DNA of 64,000 nucleotides from Bernardetia sp. ABR2-2B (GCF_037126435.1 NZ_CP147020.1:3514001-3578000), one strand, 5' to 3'; positions 18,933 to 28,702 are shown, counted from the first letter of the stretch. The notes: generated from the letters alone by a model not told the origin. Numbers and translations: made by a program.

Positions 18933-19667
18933 TCAAAAAACTACCCCCAAACCAACACCAGCTCTAGGCAAAACGCCTTTGTAAGCTCTATTAAAAATTC
19001 CGTTGTGCCAACGAATTATTTCTTTATGTTGTACTTTATCTGTATTCTGAATCTCTGTTTGTGTTTCTGTATTTGTTCCTCTGTATCCTCCACCAACATA
19101 CAAATCAATAAAAAAGTGTTGTGCAAAAGTCTGTTGAAAACCAAACTGAATACCTCCACTTAAAGCTTCTATATTTCGAATTCCTTTATAAGTAAGAAAG
19201 TTTTCTGTTCCTGTATTATCAAAGGAAGAAACATTTTCATAGTCATAATTTTGTTCAAACTGTTCTCCTCTTGCCCAAAGTCCAACATAAATTCCTTGTT
19301 GATACGATTTTTTATTTGAGTTTGTACGCACTTTAAAACGCTTGACATAAAAACGATATTGTGCTTCCAAGTTATAACCATTTTCTTCTAAATATTCATT
19401 ACTTAGTCCTGTAATTCCTCCATACAATACAAAACTTCGGTCTTGATATTTATTAAAACGCTGAATACCGATTTGTAAGGTAGAGCGAAAAATATAGGAA
19501 GGAACAAAAGAAATAGCTGTCTTTTTGGGTGGCAAAACTTGAGTTTGATTTGTAGTTTGCTCTTGGATTTGTTGTGCCTTTGATAGATTAAAACAAGAAT
19601 AAAGAGATAGAAATAGCGATAAAGTTACTACTTGAAAGAATAATTTTGATAAAAAATACTGTTTCAT
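18933..19667 (-). CDS. putative outer-membrane beta-barrel protein
   Basis: 244 residues with an N-terminal hydrophobic signal region (about 8-31, ending SKAQQ). The rest alternates polar and aromatic residues in short strands (YNLEAQYRFYVKRF, GIYVGLWARGEQF, GGIQFGFQQTFAQHFFIDLYVGGGYRG) and ends GVGLGVVF with terminal phenylalanine, as outer-membrane barrels do. It resembles small barrel proteins of the DUF3575 or PorT-like kind, but I cannot assign it firmly. SLYSC within the signal region could be a lipobox, although the barrel pattern argues for cleavage after the Ala-Gln site. Confidence 0.7.
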   Translation of the reverse strand: MKQYFLSKLFFQVVTLSLFLSLYSCFNLSKAQQIQEQTTNQTQVLPPKKTAISFVPSYIFRSTLQIGIQRFNKYQDRSFVLYGGITGLSNEYLEENGYNLEAQYRFYVKRFKVRTNSNKKSYQQGIYVGLWARGEQFEQNYDYENVSSFDNTGTENFLTYKGIRNIEALSGGIQFGFQQTFAQHFFIDLYVGGGYRGTNTETQTEIQNTDKVQHKEIIRWHNGIFNRAYKGVLPRAGVGLGVVF

Positions 19668-19842
19668 AAAGTCGGTTTTTATATAAAAATTATCGTAAAA
19701 AATGCTTTTTGTCTGTTTTGAGGTTTGTGTTTGGTTTTTGTTAAAGTCAGTTTTTGTGTATTCTTCTTCAACGGGAAATATAGAGTTGCGTTAAGTCTAT
19801 TATATCACAGAAATATATTCAACTTCTAAATTAAACTTTATT

Positions 19843-20118
19843 ATGGACAATACAGAATTACATCAAAAAAACACCTCTGCTTGGAGAGTTCAAACTTGGA
19901 TTTCGTTTTTATTTGCCTTCGTGGGTACAGGCGCAGGAATTGCTTATCTACCTGCCGATTGGTGGATAAAAGGCTTTTTATTAATGGGAATGTTCTTTAC
20001 AGTTGGTTCTGCCTTCACACTTTCCAAAACCATCCGAGACGACCACGAAAGCACGAAAATGATTAACCGAATAAAAAATGCCAAAACTGAACGAGTTTTG
20101 AAAGATTATGAATCTTAG
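19843..20118 (+). CDS. YiaA/YiaB-type two-helix inner-membrane protein
   Basis: A 91-residue protein with two membrane helices (about 15-34 and 42-60) and the tail FTLSKTIRDDHESTKMINRI, which matches the conserved end of the YiaA/B two-helix family (F.LSKT.RD.HE). Function of the family is unknown. The gene is followed after 54 bp by another plus-strand membrane-protein gene, so a small operon is possible. ATG start at the beginning of the conserved region; no other start is needed. Confidence 0.85.
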   Translation: MDNTELHQKNTSAWRVQTWISFLFAFVGTGAGIAYLPADWWIKGFLLMGMFFTVGSAFTLSKTIRDDHESTKMINRIKNAKTERVLKDYES

Positions 20119-20172
20119 TAGTCATAAAAATGCACTCATGAAAAGTTATTATTTTACCTTCATTCTACAACT

Positions 20173-20952
20173 ATGAAAAATTCAAGTTCAAATCTCAGCG
20201 CATCTTTAGTTAGTATTACTTTTTTAGTTTTGATTGTTTTTGCCGTCTTGAAATGGCTTGACATTCCGACAGGCGATTTTATGGATTGGGCAATCGGTGT
20301 AGGCTGTTTTTGGTGGCTCTTGCTTATTACTACTGTACCTTGGAATATGCATTTTAAGGCAAAGGAAATTTTATCAGACGTAAAAGAATCTCAAAAAACA
20401 GGAATTAATGTCGAAAATATTGACATTGATTATGCTCAAAAAATTTCAAAAACTTATCTTTTTGTAGCTATTTTTTTACATATTTTATCGGCTGTTGGAC
20501 TCTATATTTTGGCAAAAACAGGTGTTAGTGTTGTGGGATATATTGGTGCTGCTTTTGCCCTTGCTCTAACGGCTCTCCGTCCTTCTGTCAGAATGTATGA
20601 TTATATTTCATACCGTCTTTCGAATATGCAACAACGCATAAAATACCCTAGAGAAGATATAAATAAAGTTATTTCTGATTTGGAGCAATTAAAATATGAA
20701 GTTTCGGTATTAAGTGAAAAACTAGATACAGAAAATTCTAACTCTTGGGTAAGTAGAAAGGAAAATGAAGTACAAGAACTTAGAGAATCTATGCGCCAAA
20801 TCCGTCAAAATTTTGAAACACTTAATGTTCAGTCACAATCTAATCATCAAGCACTTGTCAAACAAACTGAAACCAAAATTGCATCACTTTCAGAAGATGC
20901 TCAATTTCTGAATCAAGCTAGGCAACTGGTTCGATTTATAAAAGAAGCCTAA
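20173..20952 (+). CDS. membrane protein with C-terminal coiled coil, unknown function
   Basis: 259 residues. Four membrane helices are visible at about 10-26, 36-56, 92-114 and 118-137, followed by a cytosolic coiled-coil region of about 120 residues (DLEQLKYEVSVLSEKL and NEVQELRESMRQIRQNFETL). No catalytic motif is seen. The layout suggests a scaffold or sensor anchored in the inner membrane, but that is inference. It lies between the YiaA-like gene and surE with 102 bp before surE. Confidence 0.75.
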   Translation: MKNSSSNLSASLVSITFLVLIVFAVLKWLDIPTGDFMDWAIGVGCFWWLLLITTVPWNMHFKAKEILSDVKESQKTGINVENIDIDYAQKISKTYLFVAIFLHILSAVGLYILAKTGVSVVGYIGAAFALALTALRPSVRMYDYISYRLSNMQQRIKYPREDINKVISDLEQLKYEVSVLSEKLDTENSNSWVSRKENEVQELRESMRQIRQNFETLNVQSQSNHQALVKQTETKIASLSEDAQFLNQARQLVRFIKEA

Positions 20953-21054
20953 TTTTTAGTCGACAATTCAAATCTTACTCAAAGGCTGATTATACAATCA
21001 AAAATTCCTACCTTTACTTTATCAACTAAACCAAAAAAATAAGAGGAATAGATT

Positions 21055-21876
21055 ATGAAAAACGACAAATCAACAGCTACAAATCAAAAACCATTGATTT
21101 TAGTTTCGAACGATGATGGAATTACAGCAAAAGGAATACGAGAATTAGTAGAAATGATGACTCTTTTGGGAGAAGTGATTGTAGTTGCTCCTGATAGTCC
21201 ACAATCTGGAATGGGACACGCAATTACAATTCATATGCCTTTGAAAGTGAGAAAATCGGATGTTTTTAAAGATTTGAATGTAGAAGCCTATGAATGTTCG
21301 GGTACACCTGCTGATTGCGTCAAACTTGCCAAATTTCATTTATTCGATAACAGAACACCTGATTTGGTGGTAAGTGGAATTAATCATGGAAGCAATACTT
21401 CAATTAGTATTTTATATTCTGGAACAATGTCAGCAGCTATTGAAGGAGCAATTGATGGAATGCCTTCGATTGGGTTTTCGCTGTGTGATTATGGAGATGA
21501 TGCCGATTTTTCTCATATTCGCCCTCATTTATTAAAAATTGCAGAACAAACTCTCAAAAATGGTCTTCCTAAAAATATAGCCTTGAATGTTAATTTCCCT
21601 GCTCGTTTTGATAAAAATACAAATGAAGAAAAAGAAATAAAAGGAACAAAGGTTTGTCGTCAAGCACACGCACGTTGGCAAGAAAAGTTTGATTTACGAA
21701 CTGACCCTTATGGAAGAGAGTATTTGTGGCTTGCAGGGGATTTTGTAAACCCAGATAAAGGCGATGATACGGATGAGTGGGCAGTAAACAATGGTTATGT
21801 TTCTGTTGTTCCGTGTCAGTTTGATATGACAGCACACCACGGAATTACACATATTAATAATGAATGGGAGATATAA
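21055..21876 (+). CDS. surE: 5'/3'-nucleotidase SurE
   Basis: A metal-dependent phosphatase of nucleoside monophosphates. The metal-binding motif SNDDG is at 18-22. The family blocks VVAPDSPQSGMGHAIT, CSGTPADCVKLA and VVSGINHGSNTSISILYSGT, which contribute to the metal and phosphate site, follow in order. Length of 273 is usual. The C-terminal part carries a lysine-rich stretch (TNEEKEIKGTK) seen in some members. A bidirectional terminator follows at 22061-22096. In other bacteria surE is often next to pcm or nlpD; here the neighbours are a membrane protein and a convergent TPR gene. Confidence 0.95.
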   Translation: MKNDKSTATNQKPLILVSNDDGITAKGIRELVEMMTLLGEVIVVAPDSPQSGMGHAITIHMPLKVRKSDVFKDLNVEAYECSGTPADCVKLAKFHLFDNRTPDLVVSGINHGSNTSISILYSGTMSAAIEGAIDGMPSIGFSLCDYGDDADFSHIRPHLLKIAEQTLKNGLPKNIALNVNFPARFDKNTNEEKEIKGTKVCRQAHARWQEKFDLRTDPYGREYLWLAGDFVNPDKGDDTDEWAVNNGYVSVVPCQFDMTAHHGITHINNEWEI

Positions 21877-21906
21877 GAATACAAATTTAGACTTTGGAAG
21901 GTAGAG

Positions 21907-22063
21907 TTTAGAATTAATACAAATATGTAGGTTAAAGACTTTCCTTTGACTGTATTCAAAAAAGTTGTTCAGCCTTTGTTGGTGTTTTAGCGAAGCGACA
22001 CCAACAAACATACCTATAAAACCCGTTCTTAAACAACTTCTACAAATTTAGAATTAATACAAA
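21907..22063. repeat. 17-bp direct repeats flanking a hairpin insert
   Basis: TTTAGAATTAATACAAA occurs at 21907-21923 and again at 22047-22063. The 123 bp between them hold inverted ends AAGTTGTT/AACAACTT and a central palindrome TTTGTTGGTGT/ACACCAACAAA (about 21978-22010) around a GCGAAGCG loop. The centre shares GTTGGTGT with the palindrome at 10332. This looks like a small mobile or duplicated palindromic element. Confidence 0.55.
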
Positions 22064-22096
22064 AAGGAATTTGAAGCATTCAAATTCCTTTTTTTT
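22061..22096. terminator. bidirectional terminator between surE and TPR gene
   Basis: AAGGAATTTGAA (22064-22075) pairs with TTCAAATTCCTT (22079-22090) around a GCA loop, with eight T on one side and an A run on the other. It serves both convergent genes. Confidence 0.85.
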
Positions 22097-22146
22097 GTAA
22101 AATTACTATCTATTTTTGACATTTCACAAATGAAATTTTTCAACAA

Positions 22147-23451
22147 CTAAACAGCATTTATTTTTTTGATTTCTTCTTGCGCTGCATACCTAAAATCTCC
22201 GTGCTTTACATTCTTAAAATATTGAATAGCAAAATCATTTTTTCCTATTTTTCTATACATCACTCCTGTTGCAAATGTAAATTGAGCTTGTAGAGTTGGG
22301 GGAATATTACTCAAATGAGAAAGTTGTCGCATTTCTGTAATTGCTTCATTTGTATTTCCTGAATGAAAAAGTGAAACTGCACGTAGAAAACGAACATCAT
22401 AACGCAAAGGCTGAATAGCTAGACAAGAATCTGAAGAATGAATAGCCTCTTGATAATTTTCGTTTTGAAATTGTAAAAGAGCTAATTCTGAATACGAACG
22501 AGCTTTGGTATCATAATCTTTTGCATGTTCGACAGCTACTTTCAACCTTTCTATAACTGCTGTATGATTAATTTCCTCTACGGCTAGTTGTCCTCCTAGT
22601 TCATTTGCTTTTGTATAACTTGGGTCTTGTCTTAGAGCTTGTTTTATATATGTTTTTGCTGTTTGATATTCAAAAATAGTATGATAGGCTTGTGCTAATC
22701 TATACTGATAATTTGGCATCATCTTAAAGACTTTTTCTTTGAAAGAACCTACATTTGCTTTGGCAAGAGCTTCTTTTGCCTTTTCATATTCCCCTATTTC
22801 GTGTAGTGCATAACCCAATTGAAAGTAAAAACGAGGAGTATCTTTAGAGTCAGTCAATAATTTTAACCCTGCTTCTGCATCCGAAATAGCTTGTGCATAT
22901 TCTTTTTCTTGATTATGATACCATGCCGAAAAATACCAAACGTGTGGATTTTGAGGGGCAATCGAACGAGCATCTTGTAAATGAACAGGAAAACCTACAA
23001 GATTTTCTTGAGAATATAGAAGCTTCAAAATATGTAAACGATACGACAAACGACGTTGCATATTGTCCTCAAACTGTGCTGCTCTTCCTAAATAAGTAAT
23101 TACTTTTCTAATATTTCCTTTATAACCATATAGTTTGGAAAGAGCAATATAAGATTCTACATGGTCTTGTTTTAATTGAGTTGCTTTTTCCAAGCAATCA
23201 ATCGCATTATCTACCCTTTTAAGCAAATAATAACATTTACCTTGTTGTACAAAATATTTATAGTTATTTGGGTCTTTAGCTATGGCTTTATCATACATTG
23301 AAATTGCCGTAGTATATTGTCGTTTTGCTCTAAATGTTTCTGCCTGTACATACTCATCTAGTCCTCCTCCAGAGTGTTGAGCTGAAAGTTGAGCTGATAG
23401 TAGGGGAAACATACCAAACAACAAAATAATTAAAAAAGTGGTCTTTCTCAT
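22147..23451 (-). CDS. secreted TPR repeat protein
   Basis: A periplasmic or secreted protein of about 434 residues made mostly of tetratricopeptide repeats. A signal peptide starts MRKTTFLIILLFGMFPLL and ends near SAQLSAQ. The ATG at 23451 is chosen over the TTG nine codons upstream because it begins the signal peptide. About eight to nine TPR units follow (for example AISMYDKAIAKDPNNYKYF, AIDCLEKATQLKQDHVESY, AKTYIKQALRQDPSYTKA), the usual scaffold for protein-protein contacts. No enzymatic domain is seen. Convergent with surE across the shared terminator. Partners are unknown. Confidence 0.85.
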   Translation of the reverse strand: MRKTTFLIILLFGMFPLLSAQLSAQHSGGGLDEYVQAETFRAKRQYTTAISMYDKAIAKDPNNYKYFVQQGKCYYLLKRVDNAIDCLEKATQLKQDHVESYIALSKLYGYKGNIRKVITYLGRAAQFEDNMQRRLSYRLHILKLLYSQENLVGFPVHLQDARSIAPQNPHVWYFSAWYHNQEKEYAQAISDAEAGLKLLTDSKDTPRFYFQLGYALHEIGEYEKAKEALAKANVGSFKEKVFKMMPNYQYRLAQAYHTIFEYQTAKTYIKQALRQDPSYTKANELGGQLAVEEINHTAVIERLKVAVEHAKDYDTKARSYSELALLQFQNENYQEAIHSSDSCLAIQPLRYDVRFLRAVSLFHSGNTNEAITEMRQLSHLSNIPPTLQAQFTFATGVMYRKIGKNDFAIQYFKNVKHGDFRYAAQEEIKKINAV

Positions 23452-23478
23452 GTATAAAAAATGAACAGTAAGGGACAA

Positions 23479-24071
23479 ATACGAAATAGTAAGTCTAATC
23501 GAATATAGCTAGATTAGGAGTTTTGTTATTATAACTCTCTAATAAACAAGATGTTGTAATTTTAACTTGAATTTGTGTCTGTTTTTAACAAAGATACGGA
23601 CACTACATTGTTAATCAAAAAAAATCTCGCTTATCTATAAATTCAAAATAAGAATCTTATATTTAATATAAACTCATAATCAAAATCTATATTTCATACT
23701 TCTCTTATGTGAACTGTTTTGAGAAAATTATTGTCAGTACACCTTCAATATATCAGATAATTTAGTTCGAGATAACTATAACTTAAAAATATCTGAACAG
23801 AAACAGTATAACAACAAACTTACGTCATATGTATATCCAATAGTTTACCAAAGTTTGATTTACGACGACTAATTAGTACCGATTTTATACGAATGGCTCA
23901 TTTAATCCGACGAAATAAAGAAGAAGGCACTATAAATGAAGCTATTTTCAATTTGAAAGTTTAAATAATTTGTTTACTATCTATGTTTACAACAAAAAAG
24001 AAGAGTGAAAAGGCTCATTAAGAGTTATCGAATCAAACATAAACTACTTCAATAAATCAAAAAATAAAACG
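23479..24071. other. 593-bp gap; possible decayed gene fragment
   Basis: AT-rich. A short frame ends at about 23964 on the plus strand with the residues FDLRRLISTDFIRMAHLIRR and a further 17 codons, but is closed by stops just upstream of 23812. It may be the 3' remnant of a lost gene; I do not recognise it. Nothing else is visible. Confidence 0.35.
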
Positions 24072-24848
24072 ATGAAAATTATTACTTATAATGTAAATGG
24101 AATTAGAGCAGCTTTAAAGAAAGATTTTGCTCAGTGGCTCAAAGAAATTGATGCTGATATTGTGTGTTTGCAGGAAATCAAAATTGAAGAAAAACTAGTT
24201 GATAAGGCTCTTTTTGAATCTTTAGGTTATCATTCTTATTGGTTTTCGGCACAAAAAAAAGGATATAGTGGAACAGCTATTCTTTCCAAAATAAAACCAA
24301 TTTCGATAGAAAAAGGCTCATCTATGCAACAGTCTGATGATGAGGGAAGAGTTTTGAAAGCTAATTTTGAAGTAAATGGAGTTTCTTTTTCGGTTATAAA
24401 TGTCTATATTCCTTCGGGTTCTTCGGGAGCACAACGTCAAGAGTACAAATATCAATGGCTCTCTGAATTTGATGAGTATTTGAAAAAAGTCAGAACTCAA
24501 CAAGAAAATATTATCGTTTGTGGAGATTATAATATTGCTCATAAAGAGATTGATATTCATAATCCAAAATCAAATAAAAAATCTTCGGGGTTTTTGCCAG
24601 AAGAAAGAGAATGGTTAGATAATTATGAAAAAAAGGGTATGATTGATGCTTTTAGACGCTTCAATAAAGAACCTCACAATTACTCGTGGTGGACATATCG
24701 CAACAATTGTAGGGCAAAAAATAAAGGTTGGCGAATAGATTATCATTTTATATCGCAGCCCTTTTCAGAACATATGATGGATTGTCAAATTCTTTCAGAA
24801 GTAGTTCATTCTGACCATTGTCCTGTTTTACTTTCTTTATCACTATAA
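24072..24848 (+). CDS. xth: exodeoxyribonuclease III (AP endonuclease)
   Basis: Base-excision repair enzyme that cuts 5' to abasic sites and degrades one strand of duplex DNA from its 3' end. 258 residues, the full length of the ExoIII/exodeoxyribonuclease A family. Conserved blocks are NVNGIRAA, LQEIK with the metal-binding glutamate, YSGTAILSK, CGDYNIAHKEID with catalytic Asp and Asn, WTYR...GWRIDY, and SDHCPV with the catalytic His. It is a single gene with long AT-rich flanks. Confidence 0.96.
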   Translation: MKIITYNVNGIRAALKKDFAQWLKEIDADIVCLQEIKIEEKLVDKALFESLGYHSYWFSAQKKGYSGTAILSKIKPISIEKGSSMQQSDDEGRVLKANFEVNGVSFSVINVYIPSGSSGAQRQEYKYQWLSEFDEYLKKVRTQQENIIVCGDYNIAHKEIDIHNPKSNKKSSGFLPEEREWLDNYEKKGMIDAFRRFNKEPHNYSWWTYRNNCRAKNKGWRIDYHFISQPFSEHMMDCQILSEVVHSDHCPVLLSLSL

Positions 24849-25137
24849 ATTTTGAGATACAATTACATTTTGAATAACCATTACGTAAATTAGTTTGACA
24901 ATACAAGACAAAAATTACTATATTTACATAATTTATGAGCAAAGTTTTTGATTTCCTAAATTATTTATACAAATTGTTTTTACTTATTCTTGTTATAGGA
25001 GTTTTTAATTTATAAATTTAGGAAAATTTAAGTCTTAAATTACTTAAAAATCTTCAACTTATACTCTACTAAAATTGAAATCTAATTATATATCATTCAG
25101 ATTTTCTCATCTTCAATGTTATTTAAGGCACATTCGT

Positions 25138-26928
25138 ATGAAGCAAATACCTACTAAACTTTACTCTCTACTCTTACTTTTCGCTCTTTTTTCTTGTATA
25201 TCACTTACTTCTTGTAACGATTCTGGTTCTTCAGAAGCTGGAAATGTTAGAGAAGCAAAAGGAGGACGTTTTTATGGAGGAGTGTTTAATGTAAATGAAA
25301 CAGAATACTTCAGAACATTATTTCCTCTAAATATTGTTGATGTTTATTCATACAGAATTGCTTCACAAGTTTATGAAGGACTTTTCAAATTAGACCCAAA
25401 GACACTAAAAGTAACTAACGGACTTGCAGAAAGCTATGAGCTTAGTGATGACCGATTAGTTTATACCATTCGTTTGAAAAAAGGAGTTTATTTTCACGAT
25501 GATGCAGCTTTTGCAGGTGGAAAAGGAAGAGAATTTACGGCTGATGATGTCAAATACTGTTTTACTCGCCTAGCAACACAAAGTCGTGATAATCAAGGTT
25601 TTCACGTTATTGGAGGAGTGATAAAAGGAGCAACAGCTTATTATAACGCAACTGCAAATGGAGCAAAACCAGCTTCTGAAATAGAAGGGGTAAAAGTAAT
25701 TGATAGTCATACAATCCAAATTACACTTGAAAAACCAAATGCGTTGTTTCTCAATTATTTAGCCCGTCCAGAAGCCTATATTTTTGCAAAAGAAGCTTAT
25801 GAAAAATATGGCGTAGATATGGGAGGAAAGGCTATCGGAACAGGAGCTTTTGTGTTGGCAGATGTAGAAGAAGATGTTTCTGTTATCTTAAAAAGAAACG
25901 ATAATTATCACGGAATAGATGAAGCAGGAAATCGTTTGCCTTATCTTGATGCTGTAAAAGTTTATTTTATTAAAGATAAAAAAACAGAGCTTTTTGAGTT
26001 TCGTAAGAACAAACTAGATATGGTTTACCGTCTTCCGACAGATTATATTATTGATATTATAGATGAGTATCAACGTGCTGACGGTTCTTTGCCTTTTGAA
26101 TTAGAACACGAACCAGAAATGCAAACTCAGATTCTGACGTTTATGACAGATGATGAAATCTTTAAAAATGCAGATGTACGTCGTGCTTTTTCTTTTGCTA
26201 TCAATAAAGATGAAATTTTTGAATACGTATTAGGTGGAGAAGCTTATGAAGCTGGTCATCACGGAATTACGCCACCTTCTTTCAAAGATAAAGGTTATCC
26301 AGATGATGTATATGGTTATGCTTATAATCCAGATTCGGCTCGTTATTATTTCAATAAAGCAGGATATAGAAATGCAAAGGATTTTCCTAAAATTACTTTA
26401 GAGCTTAATGCAGAAGGCGACCGTAATACGAATGTAGCCGTCGAAATCAAAAAAGATTTAAAGGATGTTTTGGGGGTTGATGTAGAGCTTAATATTGTTC
26501 CGATGGCACAATCTACTGATAAAATGATGACAGGAAACTTCCAACTCATTAAACTTTCTTGGATTGCAGATTTTCCTAGCCCAGAAGCATTTATTCGTAT
26601 GTTTTATGGACAAGATGTTCCTAGTACAGTCGGAACGGTTTCTTATCCAAACTTATCTCGTTATAAAAACCCAGAATTTGATGAGTTGTATGAAAAAGCA
26701 ATGAATGCAGCTAATGAGGAGGAAGCAATTAAGTTTTTTGCTCAAGCTGAAAATATAGCAATGAGAGATGCTCCAATTATCGTTTTGTGGTATGATGAAG
26801 GCTATCGTTTGTTACAGCCTTACGTTAAAAACTTCCCTAACAACCCAATGCAATACCGAGATTTTTCACAAGTTTATTTAGAGCCAAAAGTAACTGAAAA
26901 TCCAAACAATGCACAGGCAGGAAATTAA
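25138..26928 (+). CDS. peptide-type ABC transporter substrate-binding lipoprotein
   Basis: About 596 residues. The ATG at 25138 is preferred to the TTG at 25075 because it starts a lipoprotein signal (KLYSLLLLFALFSC, then ISLTSCND). The mature protein is an SBP family 5 solute-binding protein: QVYEGLFKLDPKTL near the N-terminus, FTADDVKYCFTRL, GTGAFVL, DVRRAFSFAINKDEI, and a C-terminal WYDEGYRL. These proteins bind oligopeptides, dipeptides or nickel. No permease or ATPase gene is adjacent, so the transporter partners are elsewhere, or the protein acts in sensing. A hairpin terminator follows. Confidence 0.9.
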   Translation: MKQIPTKLYSLLLLFALFSCISLTSCNDSGSSEAGNVREAKGGRFYGGVFNVNETEYFRTLFPLNIVDVYSYRIASQVYEGLFKLDPKTLKVTNGLAESYELSDDRLVYTIRLKKGVYFHDDAAFAGGKGREFTADDVKYCFTRLATQSRDNQGFHVIGGVIKGATAYYNATANGAKPASEIEGVKVIDSHTIQITLEKPNALFLNYLARPEAYIFAKEAYEKYGVDMGGKAIGTGAFVLADVEEDVSVILKRNDNYHGIDEAGNRLPYLDAVKVYFIKDKKTELFEFRKNKLDMVYRLPTDYIIDIIDEYQRADGSLPFELEHEPEMQTQILTFMTDDEIFKNADVRRAFSFAINKDEIFEYVLGGEAYEAGHHGITPPSFKDKGYPDDVYGYAYNPDSARYYFNKAGYRNAKDFPKITLELNAEGDRNTNVAVEIKKDLKDVLGVDVELNIVPMAQSTDKMMTGNFQLIKLSWIADFPSPEAFIRMFYGQDVPSTVGTVSYPNLSRYKNPEFDELYEKAMNAANEEEAIKFFAQAENIAMRDAPIIVLWYDEGYRLLQPYVKNFPNNPMQYRDFSQVYLEPKVTENPNNAQAGN

Positions 26929-26949
26929 AAAACATAACTTTAAAGTTTT

Positions 26950-26988
26950 AAAAAAGCCGTTTATTTTTATAATAAATGGTTTTTTTTC
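26950..26988 (+). terminator. terminator after the substrate-binding protein gene
   Basis: AAAAAGCCGTTTATT pairs with AATAAATGGTTTTTT (one G-T wobble) and runs into a T tract, 20-60 bp after the stop codon. Confidence 0.75.
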
Positions 26989-27012
26989 TGTCAAAATTTA
27001 ACTTAGAAATAT

Positions 27013-27756
27013 ATGAAAACCTCAAAAAAACAAATTAGAGATAGAATTATTGAAGAAAAATATAAAGCCTTTCAAGATTTGAAACAGATTGAATTGCGCT
27101 TGATGGAAACACATAAAAAAGATTTTGAAAAATGGATTGCTCTAAATGAATATTTTGAAGAATTAGAAAAAACAGAGTACGAGCTTATACACGAAGATAT
27201 TGAGGAAGAGCAAGATGCAGAGCTAAGAACATTATTTGAAATGACGACAAAACAAATAATAGATATGAGTTCTAGAGATATATTTCATACTGTTTTTACA
27301 GATTATTTAGAGAAGGAAGTTCAAAATTCTGTAGAAAAATTTTTGAATAATAAAGGCTTGATGGGCGTAATGATACACCTTAGAGAGTATATGGATGTAG
27401 CAAGTAAAGAACTTACTCTTAAAATGTTCAAGGAACATGATAAATGGGTTTCGAAAGACCCTAAAAAAGATTCTTTTCAAGAAATGAGAACATTCCTGAA
27501 AATGAGAAAGCAAATTGAGATATTATCGCAAAATAGATTAGACGAGATTACAGAAGAATTTGTAAATAGTTTAGATAACAAAACATTGAAAGAAGCTGCT
27601 CTTTCTGTTCAACTCTCAGAAAGTCTAATAAAAACGACGATGGAATTTGTTTTCAATAGAATAGAAGCAAAGTTGAACGTGATTATGGAGGAGTATAAAA
27701 CAGTCAGCACAATTCTTCAAGAGAATATCAAGAAAAAAATAATGGAAAAAGAATAG
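27013..27756 (+). CDS. helical cytosolic protein, unknown function
   Basis: 247 residues, strongly charged and helical, without signal peptide, membrane segment or cysteine. Coiled-coil potential is high in the first 80 residues (FQDLKQIELRLMETHKKDF and EELEKTEYELIHEDIEEE) and near the C-terminus. I recognise no family or motif. It sits between the substrate-binding protein and the PASTA protein on the same strand, with gaps of 84 and 106 bp. A structural or regulatory role is possible but not shown. Confidence 0.7.
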   Translation: MKTSKKQIRDRIIEEKYKAFQDLKQIELRLMETHKKDFEKWIALNEYFEELEKTEYELIHEDIEEEQDAELRTLFEMTTKQIIDMSSRDIFHTVFTDYLEKEVQNSVEKFLNNKGLMGVMIHLREYMDVASKELTLKMFKEHDKWVSKDPKKDSFQEMRTFLKMRKQIEILSQNRLDEITEEFVNSLDNKTLKEAALSVQLSESLIKTTMEFVFNRIEAKLNVIMEEYKTVSTILQENIKKKIMEKE

Positions 27757-27825
27757 TTTGGACAAGTAAAGGTTTATTTTTTCATCAAAAACATAAAATA
27801 AGCTAAAGAATAAGATAGAAAATTG

Positions 27826-27833
27826 TATTTTTG
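27826..27833 (+). promoter_or_regulatory. candidate -7 element upstream of the PASTA gene
   Basis: TATTTTTG fits the Bacteroidetes -7 consensus TAnnTTTG, 30 bp before the ATG. No clear TTTG is found at -33. Confidence 0.4.
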
Positions 27834-27862
27834 TGGCTTACCTAACTACGTTCTGCTAAAAA

Positions 27863-28702
27863 ATGGATACAAATTCTTTCAAAAATCGTATAGATAATCT
27901 AAATTTTAAAGAAATAAAGCACAAGGTGCATTATTATCTTACTCGCAATCATTACTCTACTTTGCTTATTCACTTGGGCTTAATGGGAATTTTGGGAGCT
28001 ATTATTTTGTATGTTTTCTTTTACATCTATTTGCCAAGCACCACAAATCATGATACGACGATTACAGTACCTGATTTGAATAAAATGAAAATAGAAGAAG
28101 TACAATCTTTTTTAGAAAAACGTGATTTACGTTATGAGATTGCTGATACCTCTTATAATCCAAAATATCCACCTTTGAGTGTATTACAACAAAACCCAGC
28201 AAAAAACTCTACTGTCAAAATCAATAGAAAAATTTATCTGACTATTAATTCAGAAACACCACCCAAAACACGTATTCCTCAAATTATAGATTTTCCTTAT
28301 ACAAGCGCAACTACACAACTAGAAAATGTAAAGCTAAAAATTGGAGAGAAGGAATTTGTCAAGAATAGTGCAAAAAATGTAGTTTTAGAAATTGCTGTAA
28401 AAGATAAAAAATATACAAAAGCAGATTTGGAGAAAGGTGTTTACATTCCACAAGGAACTCCTGTAAAGCTTTTTATTGCAGAAGGAAGAAGTAATGATGG
28501 ATTTAAGATAGACAACTTCATAGGACAATCTGGAGAAGATGCTAAATTAGTAATGGAGGGAAGTGGATTAGATGTAGAGGTTCATTATAAAAAAGTAGAA
28601 GGAAAAGACATAGGAATAGTCATTTCTCAAAAACCATCAGCAGGTTCTAGAGTAATAGTAGGACAAAAAGTTGAGCTTTGGATAGCTGCTGCTTATGATT
28701 AG
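27863..28702 (+). CDS. PASTA-domain membrane protein
   Basis: 279 residues. A short cytosolic N-terminus is followed by a membrane helix (about 33-55) and three extracytoplasmic PASTA domains (about 65-130, 133-205 and 210-278), each with the typical VPDLN-, IPQII- or DNFIGQ-type start and a Gly/Pro-rich end such as SQKPSAGSRVIVGQKVEL. PASTA domains bind peptidoglycan stem peptides or beta-lactams. No Ser/Thr kinase or penicillin-binding domain is fused. In Bacteroidetes such free PASTA proteins are common; a cell-wall role is inferred. Confidence 0.88.
   Translation: MDTNSFKNRIDNLNFKEIKHKVHYYLTRNHYSTLLIHLGLMGILGAIILYVFFYIYLPSTTNHDTTITVPDLNKMKIEEVQSFLEKRDLRYEIADTSYNPKYPPLSVLQQNPAKNSTVKINRKIYLTINSETPPKTRIPQIIDFPYTSATTQLENVKLKIGEKEFVKNSAKNVVLEIAVKDKKYTKADLEKGVYIPQGTPVKLFIAEGRSNDGFKIDNFIGQSGEDAKLVMEGSGLDVEVHYKKVEGKDIGIVISQKPSAGSRVIVGQKVELWIAAAYD

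Noticed and set aside
23893-23964. Short 23-codon gene in the gap before exonuclease III
   Set aside because: The frame is short, has no recognisable start context and looks like the end of a decayed gene; recorded only in the gap note.
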